Source of the DNA: Sinomonas cyclohexanicum
Lineage (GTDB): Bacteria; Actinomycetota; Actinomycetes; Actinomycetales; Micrococcaceae
Assembly (NCBI RefSeq): GCF_020886775.1
Contig: NZ_AP024525.1
Span: 4,092,001 to 4,156,000 of the forward strand
Reading direction: 5' to 3'
Length of the DNA stretch: 64,000 bases
This document shows, one piece after another, positions 1-7,952 of this stretch (position 1 is the first letter of the stretch; the number at the start of each line of letters is the position of its first letter). Below the pieces are notes generated by a model, which saw only the letters and a list, made by a program, of their open reading frames with translations, ran no database searches and was not told where the DNA came from. The translations under genes and the position numbers were made by a program.

Positions 1-530
1 TCGGCGGCTGGATCGCGATCAAGTTCGCCGCCCATCACCCCGAGCGCCTGCGCACCATCGTCCTGAGCGCTCCCGGGGGCCGGGTCGTGGGCGAGCAGCG
101 GGTCGACCGGGCCCAGTCGGTGAGCGCACAGGCAGTCGCCGACCCCAGCTATGACAACGTTAGGAAGCGACTCCAGGTCGTCATCCACGACCCGGAGAAG
201 ATCACCGACGAGCTGGTGAAGGTCCGCCAGGCCATCTACTCGCAGCCGGGGTTCGAGGAATCCATGCGCCACATCTCCGTGCTGCGCCAACCCGAAACGC
301 GCTGGCGCAACCGTGTCACCGTCGAGGACTACGCGGCGATTCCGGTGCCGGCGCTGCTGGTCTGGACGGACCACGAGCCGACGGGCGGCCCGGAGGTCGG
401 CGAGCAGCTGGCGGCGGCCATCCCCGATGGCGAGTACCTGCTCGTGACCGACGCCGCCCACTGGCCGCAGTGGGAGGGCTCCGATGCCTTCAACGAGCAC
501 ACGCTCGACTTCCTGAGGAGGAAAGGGTGA
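1..530 (+). CDS. alpha/beta hydrolase, MhpC-like C-C bond hydrolase (5' end outside window)
   Basis: The frame is open from base 3, so the gene starts upstream; GTG at 87 is internal. The visible protein begins GGWIAIKFAAHHPERLR, the tail of the nucleophile elbow (G-x-S-x-GG) of alpha/beta hydrolases; the Ser lies just outside the window. Near the C-terminus TDAAHWPQWE carries the expected catalytic His, and VWTDHEPTGG is the usual acid-residue region. Hydrolases of this type cleave meta-cleavage products of catechols to a 2-hydroxydienoate plus an acid. The next gene, a hydratase, overlaps its stop, which supports a lower meta-cleavage role. The substrate cannot be told; an esterase is possible. 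Confidence 0.8.
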   Translation, partial: GGWIAIKFAAHHPERLRTIVLSAPGGRVVGEQRVDRAQSVSAQAVADPSYDNVRKRLQVVIHDPEKITDELVKVRQAIYSQPGFEESMRHISVLRQPETRWRNRVTVEDYAAIPVPALLVWTDHEPTGGPEVGEQLAAAIPDGEYLLVTDAAHWPQWEGSDAFNEHTLDFLRRKG

Positions 531-1330
531 CCAGCACTGCGAGCGAGCAGACCATCGAGGAGATCGCCGACGAGATCTACCTCGCCCGCCGCGGGACGTA
601 CACGATCGACTACGTCAGCCCCCGCCTGCCCGACCACGACCTCGAGTCCGCATACCGTATCTCGGAGATCGTCGCCGCCCGCCGCGAGGCCGAGCTCGGC
701 GTGAAGCGCGCAGGCCGCAAGGTCGGGCTCACCAACCCGCTCGTCCAGCAGCGCGTCGGCGTCTTCGAGCCGGACTACGGGATCATCCACGACGACATGG
801 TGTTCCCCTCGGGCGCCAGACTGGCCCAGTCGCGCTTCAACTTCCTGCGCATCGAGGCCGAAGTCGCGTTCGCCTTGAAGGAGGACATCCTCGACACCCG
901 GCTCGAGGCCATCAGGGAATCGATCGACTACATCACCCCGGCGTTCGAGATCGTCGACTTCCGCTTCCCCGGCAACGTCGGCGCGATCGTGGACACCATC
1001 GCCGACAACGCCGGGTGCGGGGGGCTGGTGCTCGGCGAGGAGCGACACGCCTACGGTGAGGTCGACCTGACGGCCGCGGAAATGGTCATCACGACCGCCG
1101 AGGGCCTCGAGATCACCCGCGGGATCGGCAGCAACGTGCTCGGCGACCCGATCAACGCGGTCAAGTGGCTCGCCGAGACCGCGATGCGCATCGGACAGCC
1201 GCTGCGCGCCGGCGAGCTGCTGCTCTCCGGCTCGATCGGCTACATCGAGCCCTGGCCAGCCGACGTCGAGTGCATCGCCACCATCACAGGACTGGGCCGC
1301 GTGACTGCGACCCTTGACTCGAACAGCTAA
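527..1330 (+). CDS. 2-keto-4-pentenoate hydratase (MhpD/FAH family)
   Basis: 267 residues, starting at GTG 527, which overlaps the TGA of the hydrolase gene (GTGA). GAGGAGGAAAG just upstream is a strong ribosome site. FLRIEAEVAF has the E-x-E metal ligands of the fumarylacetoacetate-hydrolase/hydratase fold, followed by AFEIVDFRF and a C-terminal GSIGYIEPW segment, as in MhpD-type hydratases. The known reaction adds water to 2-hydroxypenta-2,4-dienoate to give 4-hydroxy-2-oxovalerate. Position between the C-C hydrolase and an aldolase fits that step. A decarboxylase of the same family (4-oxalocrotonate type) is the main alternative. Confidence 0.85.
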   Translation: MTSTASEQTIEEIADEIYLARRGTYTIDYVSPRLPDHDLESAYRISEIVAARREAELGVKRAGRKVGLTNPLVQQRVGVFEPDYGIIHDDMVFPSGARLAQSRFNFLRIEAEVAFALKEDILDTRLEAIRESIDYITPAFEIVDFRFPGNVGAIVDTIADNAGCGGLVLGEERHAYGEVDLTAAEMVITTAEGLEITRGIGSNVLGDPINAVKWLAETAMRIGQPLRAGELLLSGSIGYIEPWPADVECIATITGLGRVTATLDSNS

Positions 1331-1340
1331 GGACAGACCG

Positions 1341-1814
1341 ATGACAGAGAGAACATACGGCGTCGACATCGAGACCCGAATCGAGATCGAGCAGCTCATC
1401 TCCGAACTGCTCTACCGCCTCGACCACAACCAGGCCGACACCACCTGGGAGCTCTACGCCGAGGACGCCGTCACCGAAGGACCGCTGGGCACCATGAACG
1501 GCCGCGAGGCGATCAGGGCCTGGGGAGCAAAGCGTGCCCAGCAGACCGACGTCGTCGGACGGCACTTCATCGGCGGGATCCGTCTGGCCTGGGAGAACGG
1601 GGTCCTCACCGGCACCGTCACGTACCTGACCTTCCGCGATGCCGCCGAGGACGTGCTCAAGCCCGCGAGCGTCGGCGAGTTCCGCGAGCAGTACCGCAAG
1701 GTCGACGGCGGGTGGTGCTTCGCGCGTCGCGAGATCGTCCCGGTCTTCGGAGGCGCGAACGCGGCAGCGCACGCGAAGCGCCTCGCCGAGGCCGCAAACG
1801 CGGGGCCACGGTGA
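1341..1814 (+). CDS. nuclear transport factor 2 / SnoaL-like protein
   Basis: 157 residues from ATG 1341; an upstream in-frame GTG (1314) lies within the end of the preceding gene and is less likely. The N-terminal helix (IEIEQLISELLYRLDHN), then WELYAEDAV, GREAIRAWG and a C-terminal EQYRKVDGGWCFARREI strand, are typical of the NTF2-like cone fold (SnoaL_4 type, related to ring-hydroxylating dioxygenase beta subunits). Such proteins accompany aromatic hydroxylases as small isomerases, dehydratases or decarboxylases, or are catalytically silent. Its place inside the catabolic operon suggests action on a ring-derived intermediate. Specific activity unknown. Confidence 0.75.
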   Translation: MTERTYGVDIETRIEIEQLISELLYRLDHNQADTTWELYAEDAVTEGPLGTMNGREAIRAWGAKRAQQTDVVGRHFIGGIRLAWENGVLTGTVTYLTFRDAAEDVLKPASVGEFREQYRKVDGGWCFARREIVPVFGGANAAAHAKRLAEAANAGPR

Positions 1815-2593
1815 AGCAGGCTGCCCTGGCATCGGGGCCGCACGCCCCCGCGCTGCTGCACCAGGCGCTCGCATCGCAGGCCGTCGCCGAGTTCGTGCTG
1901 TCGTCCGGCTACAACGGCGTGATCGTAGACCTGCAGCACGGCGAGATCGGACTCGACGACGCGTGCCGGATGCTTCGCGCGATTCCCCGCGAGCAGAGCG
2001 AGTACGCCTACGCCCGGGTCGGCGCCATCGACGCCGCGGCGATCCTAAGGCTCCTGGACTCCGGTGCACGCGGCATCATCGCACCCACGGTGGAGACGGC
2101 GGAGCAAGCTTCCCGGCTGGTCGCCGCCACGAAATACCCACCGCTGGGCAGCCGCAGCCTCGGCCCCTCCCGCCCCGCCCTCTACCCGGGACACGACTAC
2201 ACAGCAGCCGGCAACCGCGCCGTCTCTGCGGTGGTCCAGATCGAGACACGCGCAGGACTCGAGAACGCCGACGCGATCTTCGCGGTCGAGGGAATCGACT
2301 CGGTGTACATCGGGCCAGCGGACCTCGCCGTGAGCTACGGACTTCCCGGCCGCGGCGACTGGGCCGACGGTCCAGTGCGCGACGCCATCATCGAACTGTC
2401 CGCGAAGGCCCGCCTCGCGGGCCTCACCCTCGGAATCTACTGCGCCTCCGCCGAGTATGCGAGGGAACTCCTCGACGACGGGCTGGTCGACTACGTCGGC
2501 CTCGGCATCGACCTCGTATTTCTGAACACCATGGCACGGTCTGCTATCAAGGCGCTAAGGAGCGAACAATGGGCTACGACACCGACGTCGTGA
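1811..2593 (+). CDS. HpcH/HpaI-type class II pyruvate aldolase
   Basis: 260 residues; GTG 1811 overlaps the preceding TGA. Family marks: VIVDLQHGEIG (catalytic His loop; the usual Glu before His is Gln here), VVQIETRAGLEN (metal-ligand Glu) and YIGPADLAVSYG (metal-ligand Asp). HpaI-family aldolases split 4-hydroxy-2-oxo acids into pyruvate and an aldehyde. The operon otherwise resembles mhp, so this probably replaces the DmpG/MhpE aldolase. No partner acylating aldehyde dehydrogenase (MhpF type) lies within the window. The 3' end overlaps the flavin hydroxylase start by 25 bases, implying coupled translation. Confidence 0.85.
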   Translation: MKQAALASGPHAPALLHQALASQAVAEFVLSSGYNGVIVDLQHGEIGLDDACRMLRAIPREQSEYAYARVGAIDAAAILRLLDSGARGIIAPTVETAEQASRLVAATKYPPLGSRSLGPSRPALYPGHDYTAAGNRAVSAVVQIETRAGLENADAIFAVEGIDSVYIGPADLAVSYGLPGRGDWADGPVRDAIIELSAKARLAGLTLGIYCASAEYARELLDDGLVDYVGLGIDLVFLNTMARSAIKALRSEQWATTPTS

Positions 2594-4281
2594 TCATCGG
2601 GGCGGGCCCTGTCGGCCTGACTCTGGCCAACCTGCTCGGGCTGCGTGGGATCGACGTCGTCGTGCTCGAGGCGGGCCGCGAATTGATCGACTACCCGCGA
2701 GCGGTGGGCATCGACGACGAGGCCATGCGGGTCATGCAGGGCATCGGCCTGGTCGAGAAGGTGCTGCCGCACACGGTGCCCGACCAGCAGATCCGCATGG
2801 TCAATGGACGGGGAAAGGTCATCGGTGTCATCGACCCGACAACCCGGGTCTTCGGCTGGCCGAGACGGAACGGCTTCGTCCAGCCTCTCGTCGACCGGGT
2901 GCTGCTCGACGGCCTGGACCGCTTCGCCAACGTCCGGGTCCAGTTCGAGACCCGGATGACGGAGCTGAGGCAGGACGGCGAAGGCGTGACCGTACAGTGC
3001 CGCGCGCCCGAGGGAGAGCGCGCGGTCCGCGCGAAATGGGTGGTGGCGGCCGACGGCGGGAGCTCAGGCACGCGAAAAGCGCTCGGCATCACCTTCGAGG
3101 GAGAGACCCGCAAGACCCCGGGCCTGGTCATCGACGTCGCGAACGACCCGATTGGCACGCCCCACGCCGTCTTCGGTGGCGACCCGAAGCGCGGGTGGGC
3201 CACGCTCTCGCTCCCGCACGGCATCCGCCGCTGGGAGTTCAATGTCCTCCCGGGCGAGGAAGACCGCGCGGAAACGGATGCCTTCGTCCACGAGATGCTC
3301 GCCGAACACGTCTCTGATCCGAGCTCTCTGGACATCATTCGGCGAAGGGTCTACACCTTCAACGCCCGGATCGCCGGAACCTTCCGGAAGGGTCGAGTGC
3401 TGCTGGCCGGTGACGCCGCCCATGTCATGCCCGTGGTCGCCGGCCAGGGCTGGAACTCCGGCATCCGTGACGCGGTCAATCTCGGCTGGAAGCTCGCCGC
3501 CGTGGTCGACGGCCGTGCGGAGGCCACACTTCTGGACACCTACGACCAGGAGCGCCGGGACCACGTCGCGGCCATGATCGGCCTGTCCCTGAACATGTCC
3601 CGGCTGATGACGAACCGGAGCCGCCTGGCCTCGGCCGCGCGCGACCTCAGCGCCGCAGTGATCTCCAAGCTGCCGAAGCTCAAGGCAAAGGTCTCGTCGC
3701 AGGGCTTCAAGCCGATGCCGCAGTACGGACGCGGCGTCGTCGTGCCGTCGTCGCTCCCGCACTCGAAATCGGTGCCGGTCACCGCCGACTCTCCCCTCTC
3801 GGTCGGCACACTGTTCCCACAGCCGCGGGTCCGCACCGCGGACGGGGCCGAGAAGCTGCTCGACGACGCGACCGGTACCGACTGGCGCGTCATCGTGTGG
3901 AACAACGACCCGGCCGCGCTCATCTCCTGCTCCACTGCGGAGCTGCTGCCTCTCCTCGGCGCCACGCTCGTGCACGTCGTGCCCGCTGCGCAGCTCCCTT
4001 GGGCGACCTCGCACGCGGCCGCCGGTGTCACCGTCGTCGGTGACCCTGCAGGGGAGGTGAAGCGCTGGTTCGATGCTCGGCCGTTCTCCGCGCTCGTGGT
4101 CAGACCCGACCATGTGATCGCAGCGGAGTGCCTGGCCCAAGAGCTCGATGAGACCCTGCAGAAGGTCCTCACCGCGGCCCGCGTCATTCGGCCGGCAGCA
4201 GCCGACCTCGCCCCAGGACCAGAGGCGGCCAGTCTCGCCGGCCTGACCACTGACGCCCCGGAAGCCGCAGCGGTCGGCTGA
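2569..4281 (+). CDS. FAD-dependent aromatic monooxygenase, MhpA-like
   Basis: 570 residues from ATG 2569; AAGGAGCG eight bases upstream is a good ribosome site. Class A flavin hydroxylase marks in order: N-terminal Rossmann GAGPVG near residue 12, the NADPH/FAD-linking AADGGSSG near residue 160, and the second FAD site GDAAHVMPVVAGQGWN near residue 281 followed by GIRDAVNLGWKLA. A C-terminal thioredoxin-like extension of about 170 residues is as in MhpA and phenol hydroxylases. The enzyme ortho-hydroxylates a phenolic ring to a catechol that the upstream genes would process after ring cleavage. The extradiol dioxygenase is not visible and may lie upstream of the window. Confidence 0.85.
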   Translation: MGYDTDVVIIGAGPVGLTLANLLGLRGIDVVVLEAGRELIDYPRAVGIDDEAMRVMQGIGLVEKVLPHTVPDQQIRMVNGRGKVIGVIDPTTRVFGWPRRNGFVQPLVDRVLLDGLDRFANVRVQFETRMTELRQDGEGVTVQCRAPEGERAVRAKWVVAADGGSSGTRKALGITFEGETRKTPGLVIDVANDPIGTPHAVFGGDPKRGWATLSLPHGIRRWEFNVLPGEEDRAETDAFVHEMLAEHVSDPSSLDIIRRRVYTFNARIAGTFRKGRVLLAGDAAHVMPVVAGQGWNSGIRDAVNLGWKLAAVVDGRAEATLLDTYDQERRDHVAAMIGLSLNMSRLMTNRSRLASAARDLSAAVISKLPKLKAKVSSQGFKPMPQYGRGVVVPSSLPHSKSVPVTADSPLSVGTLFPQPRVRTADGAEKLLDDATGTDWRVIVWNNDPAALISCSTAELLPLLGATLVHVVPAAQLPWATSHAAAGVTVVGDPAGEVKRWFDARPFSALVVRPDHVIAAECLAQELDETLQKVLTAARVIRPAAADLAPGPEAASLAGLTTDAPEAAAVG

Positions 4282-4289
4282 GCTCGCAG

Positions 4290-4560
4290 ATCCGTGCCCC
4301 ACAACCAGGGCGGACCACAACGTGTTCGGCTGCCGCGGCTTCAGGGCCGTCGGCCGGCGGCTGCCTGGGACCCCCCCGTGGTGCAAGCCCGTGGACCAGA
4401 TGTGCTGCGACGACCGGAATGCGATCCCGACCTAGCTCGACCAGCAGGGCGTGCTGCAGATGCCCAAAGCGGATCGACCTGTCGCAGCTCTGCTGGAGAT
4501 CTCGCGGGCGACGGCGTATTCGTACCTCGGCGAGGCGCCGAGCTCAGAGCCGGCTACTAG
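4290..4560 (+). pseudogene. decayed copy of a YheO-like (PAS + DauR HTH) regulator
   Basis: This stretch lines up with the intact regulator at 9476-10096. Its left part (CACAACCAGGGC, GACCACAACGTGTTCGGCT) matches about 9653-9710; its right part (GCCCGTGGACCAGATG, CTCGACCAGCAGGGCGTGCT, GCGTATTCGTACCTCG) matches about 9922-10068. Roughly 200 bases between the two are missing, frames are broken and an in-frame TAG sits in CGACCTAGCTCGACC. It is thus a relic of a paralogue or an older copy. No function is expected. The 3' end touches the stop of the next, convergent gene. Confidence 0.8.
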
Positions 4561-5171
4561 GCCGCGTCGTCGAGGAAGGTGACGCTGATTCCGCTGGCCT
4601 TGAACAGGCCGGTGAGCATTGATTTGGTGTTCTCCGCAGCGCGCTTTCGAAGTTCCGAGTCCTCGGCGGCCGCGGCCAGCTTGCTTTCAGCGAGCTTGTA
4701 GAACTGAGCTTGTTGGGGCGTCTCCATTGCATCCGCAATCCGGTCGAGGACCCCGCGGTCCTGCGAGAAGACATAGGACCGGTCGTGGTCAAGGTTCGGC
4801 TTGTCGAGCTGCGCCTTCGGCAGCCTCACCGTTGCTGACTTGCCGTCAGGGGAGAGCACCACATCCTGGCCCGCGATGCCAGCGAGGTCGACATAAGCGT
4901 CGACGGTGCCCGCCGCGACAAACAGCGTTCGCCGGCCCGCAATGACAGAGGGAACCCAAGTCACGTTGTCTTCGATGTCGACCACCACCTGCAGGTTGCC
5001 GACAGCAGCGTGGTACTCGCTGATGTCGTTGATCGACTTCAGAAGTGCCGGCTGGCTGCGGTCGACCTGTTGCGGCTGGAACGGATTCAATCCAGACGCA
5101 TTGGCCACGAGAAGCCCGGCAAGTGCCACGCCGATCACGATCGTCGCAGCGCGCCAGAGTAACGAAATCAT
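4557..5171 (-). CDS. DUF4230-type membrane-anchored protein
   Basis: 204 residues. The start is placed at ATG 5171 because the N-terminus is then a single hydrophobic segment (WRAATIVIGVALAGLLVA) followed by a long soluble domain; longer versions add low-quality sequence. The body (PALLKSINDISEYHAAVG, VTWVPSVIAGRRTLFVAAG, YVDLAGI) is typical of DUF4230, a predicted extracytoplasmic domain of unknown role. A C-terminal helix-rich stretch rich in Ala, Glu and Lys precedes FLDDAA. It stands alone, convergent with the decayed regulator. Function unknown; localisation inferred from the N-terminal segment. Confidence 0.75.
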   Translation of the reverse strand: MISLLWRAATIVIGVALAGLLVANASGLNPFQPQQVDRSQPALLKSINDISEYHAAVGNLQVVVDIEDNVTWVPSVIAGRRTLFVAAGTVDAYVDLAGIAGQDVVLSPDGKSATVRLPKAQLDKPNLDHDRSYVFSQDRGVLDRIADAMETPQQAQFYKLAESKLAAAAEDSELRKRAAENTKSMLTGLFKASGISVTFLDDAA

Positions 5172-5385
5172 CGAAGCCCCCTCAGCCCCTGAAACGCCCG
5201 GGATCCTCACCGTTCTTCTCAGGAGGGCGCTCACAGGCTGATTCGGCCCAACTGTAGCGCAGGCAGCGCCCGGCCCTGTGCCGGTGAAGTGCTCCGGAAC
5301 GACCGCAGTGGGGACGGCGGGGCCACCGAAGCCAAGGCCGCCCGCCTCTGCCACGGATATATGTCGCAAGAGACGGCGCCACCGA

Positions 5386-5422
5386 AGCGCACGACGGCGG
5401 GGGCCCACCGCCGTCGTGCGCT
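5386..5422. terminator. hairpin terminator after the ureohydrolase gene
   Basis: A perfect 15-base inverted repeat (left arm AGCGCACGACGGCGG) around a 7-base loop lies immediately 3' of the ureohydrolase stop at 5428. There is no T-tract, as is common in high-GC actinobacteria. The 213 bases from here to 5172 show no gene. Confidence 0.75.
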
Positions 5423-5427
5423 GGCAG

Positions 5428-6432
5428 CTACGCGGACACCGACTCGCGCTTGGCGAGGGTACGGCCGAGACCTGCCCTCTCTTTGTCCCGATTCACCATC
5501 AGGCCGAGGAGATCGAACACCACGGTTGCCGCGGCGAGGGTGGTGATGTCCGCATGATCGTAGGCCGGTGCCACCTCGACCACGTCCGCGCCGACGATGT
5601 TGATGCCGTTGAGCCCACGGAGCAGGGCCAGGAGCTCCCTAGAGAGCAGACCGCCCATCTCCGGGGTCCCGGTGCCCGGGGCGTGCGAGGGGTCGAGGAC
5701 GTCGATGTCGATGGAGACGTACACCGGGGTGTCGCCCAAGCGTTCGCGGACCTGCGCAACGGCGGCCTGGACGCCCATGACGTCCAGGTCGGAGCACCGG
5801 ATGATCTGGAACCCGAATTCGTGGTCCCGCAGGAAGTCCTCGCGGTCATATACGGGGCCACGGATGCCCACGTGCATCGATTTGTCCTGCACGAGGAGGC
5901 CTTCCTCGAAGGCCCGGCGGAACATGGTGCCGTGCGTCACGGGCTGGTCGAAGTAGGTGTCCCACGTGTCGAGGTGGGCGTCGAAGTGAAGCAGCGCCAC
6001 GGGGCCGTGTACCTTGGCCAGCGCCCGGAGCATCGGCAGTGCGATCGTGTGGTCCCCGCCGATCGAGATGAGCCGCTTGTCCGGGCCGAGCAGCGGCAGG
6101 GCCTGCTCCTCGATCTCGCGCACGGCCCGGGTGATGTCGTACGGCGTGCAGGCGATGTCCCCGGCGTCAACCACCTGGACTTCGGTAACCGGCTCGACGT
6201 CCAGCTCCACGTGGTAGCCGGGCCGCAGGAGGCGGGAGGCCTCGCGGACCGCGGCGGGACCGAAGCGAGCGCCTGGGCGGAAGGAGGTGCCGCCGTCGAA
6301 CGGGACGCCGACGATCGCGATGTCATAGTCCGGCACGCGGTCGATCTGCGGGAGGCGAGCGAACGTCCCGAGCCCGGCGTAGCGGGGCACCTTGGTGGCG
6401 TCGACGGGTCCGATGGGGCGATGGGTAGTCAT
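5428..6432 (-). CDS. speB: agmatinase / guanidinobutyrase-type ureohydrolase
   Basis: 334 residues. Mn-binding motifs of the arginase/agmatinase fold are all present: IGGDHT, HFDAHLDTW and SIDIDVLDPSHAPGTGTPE. The protein releases urea from a guanidino compound such as agmatine or 4-guanidinobutyrate. It ends at a strong hairpin and is preceded, 9 bases upstream on the same strand, by an MFS transporter; a PucR regulator is divergent from that. This trio looks like uptake, hydrolysis and control of one guanidino substrate. The substrate is inferred; agmatine, guanidinobutyrate and guanidinopropionate cannot be told apart from sequence alone. Confidence 0.85.
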   Translation of the reverse strand: MTTHRPIGPVDATKVPRYAGLGTFARLPQIDRVPDYDIAIVGVPFDGGTSFRPGARFGPAAVREASRLLRPGYHVELDVEPVTEVQVVDAGDIACTPYDITRAVREIEEQALPLLGPDKRLISIGGDHTIALPMLRALAKVHGPVALLHFDAHLDTWDTYFDQPVTHGTMFRRAFEEGLLVQDKSMHVGIRGPVYDREDFLRDHEFGFQIIRCSDLDVMGVQAAVAQVRERLGDTPVYVSIDIDVLDPSHAPGTGTPEMGGLLSRELLALLRGLNGINIVGADVVEVAPAYDHADITTLAAATVVFDLLGLMVNRDKERAGLGRTLAKRESVSA

Positions 6433-6441
6433 GCTGATTCC

Positions 6442-7803
6442 TTACTTGGTGTGGGCCAGCTGGGCCGGGCGGTCGCCGGCGGTGAGCTCGTGGAGTGACT
6501 TGTTCGCAGTCTCGGGCGCCAGGAGGAAGGTGGCGACGAGCCCCACGAGGGAGATGACGGCGCCGATGAGGAGCGATCCCGCGGCGCCGAAGGACACGAT
6601 CGCCACCGGCATGAGGTACGTGCTCGCTGCGGAGCCGACACGGCTGATCGCGGTGCCGAAGCCGACGGCGGTGGCGCGGATCTCGGTGGGGAACAGCTCG
6701 TTCGGGTAGACGACCTCGAGGAAGCTTGAGGCGCCCGAGGCGAGGGCGAATACCGCGAGGGCCAGGAATAGCGGTGCGGCGCTCACGTTCGGGATGAAGG
6801 CTGGGATGGCCAGGGCCACGACGATGATGCCGAACGACCAGAGGAGGAGCCGCCGTCGGCCGATCCGCTCGACCAGCCACAGGCCCGGCACCCCGCCGAC
6901 CACGAAGATCATGGAGATCAGGAACGAGCCGCCGTAGAGATTCGCGTCGCCCGTCAACCCGAAGGACGCCATCAGATCCGGGGCGAAGGTGTAGACGGCG
7001 AAGAGCGGGATCACCTGCGCAGTCCAGAAGATCGCGACGAAGAGGGTGCGCTTCCAGAAGCGGCCGCGGAAGATGTCCGCGAACGTGCCGGGACGCGCCT
7101 CGGCGGCGGGCTCGGAGCTGATGTCTGTGATGTCGTACTGCGGCCCGTAGACCTTCTTGACGACGGCGCGCGCCTCCTCGCGCCGGCCGCGCGAGAGGAG
7201 CCAGCGGGGTGACTCGGGCGTGCCGAGACGGCAGAGCAGCGTGATGACCGCGAAGACGGCTGGGCTCGCGACCATGATCCGCCACGCGTCCGGGCCGGCG
7301 TCCTTGAGGAGGAAGCCGACGGCGAAGGCCGTCGCGGCGCCGATCGCCCACACGACGAACGTGGCGCCGAGGAACCTGCCGCGGACCTTGCGCGGGAGGA
7401 ACTCTGCAAGCAGCGAGGTGGCGATCGGGTAGTCGGCGCCGATGGCCATGCCGAGGAGGAGCCGGCAAGCCACGACCTGCCAGACTTCGGTGGCAAAGCC
7501 GTTGAGCACCGAGAAGATGGCCAGCGCCAGTAGATCGGCGATGTACATCTTGTGCCGGCCGATCTTGTCGGTGAGGTACCCGAACACGGCTCCGCCGAAG
7601 AAGATCCCGATCAGGCTCGCCGCTCCGATGAGGCCGATCTCCGCCACGCTCAGGTGGAGGCCGGGGGTCATCGTGATGAAGGCGATGCCGATGATCGAGA
7701 GCGCATACCCGTCGATGAACGGCCCACCGGAGGCGAAGAAGGTGAGCTTCTTGTGGAACGTGGTCAGCGGTGCGTCGTCAATGAGGTTGGTGGTTGCGGT
7801 CAT
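6442..7803 (-). CDS. MFS transporter, sugar/aromatic-acid porter type
   Basis: 453 residues with 12 predicted membrane helices. Family marks include GYLTDKIGRHKMY between helices 2 and 3, the DYPIATSLLAEFLPRKVRGR segment, PESPRWLLSRGR at the end of helix 6, and the repeat WLVERIGRRRLLL in the second half. It is probably a proton-coupled importer. It is co-transcribed with the downstream ureohydrolase (9-base gap), so a guanidino compound is the likely cargo. It diverges from pucR, its probable regulator. Confidence 0.85.
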   Translation of the reverse strand: MTATTNLIDDAPLTTFHKKLTFFASGGPFIDGYALSIIGIAFITMTPGLHLSVAEIGLIGAASLIGIFFGGAVFGYLTDKIGRHKMYIADLLALAIFSVLNGFATEVWQVVACRLLLGMAIGADYPIATSLLAEFLPRKVRGRFLGATFVVWAIGAATAFAVGFLLKDAGPDAWRIMVASPAVFAVITLLCRLGTPESPRWLLSRGRREEARAVVKKVYGPQYDITDISSEPAAEARPGTFADIFRGRFWKRTLFVAIFWTAQVIPLFAVYTFAPDLMASFGLTGDANLYGGSFLISMIFVVGGVPGLWLVERIGRRRLLLWSFGIIVVALAIPAFIPNVSAAPLFLALAVFALASGASSFLEVVYPNELFPTEIRATAVGFGTAISRVGSAASTYLMPVAIVSFGAAGSLLIGAVISLVGLVATFLLAPETANKSLHELTAGDRPAQLAHTK

Positions 7804-7952
7804 GGCAACCCTCTCTCGTGGTGCTCGTCATCGAGCTGGGGATCGGACCCTTCAAGCATGGGTGAGCCGCGTCACGCCCGGTATCGACAGGTTCCACAAC
7901 GCGTAAGATTTGTTTATACGAACGTCTAACCGCGCGTGCAGGGAGGCCGCCC
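7804..7952. promoter_or_regulatory. divergent promoter region between MFS and PucR genes
   Basis: 149 bases separate the divergent genes. An AT-rich core near 7900-7928 (TAAGATTTGTTTATACGA) stands out from the GC-rich surroundings and is the only plausible place for -10 elements on either strand. No clear operator palindrome was found. GGGAGGCC is the ribosome site for pucR. Confidence 0.45.
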
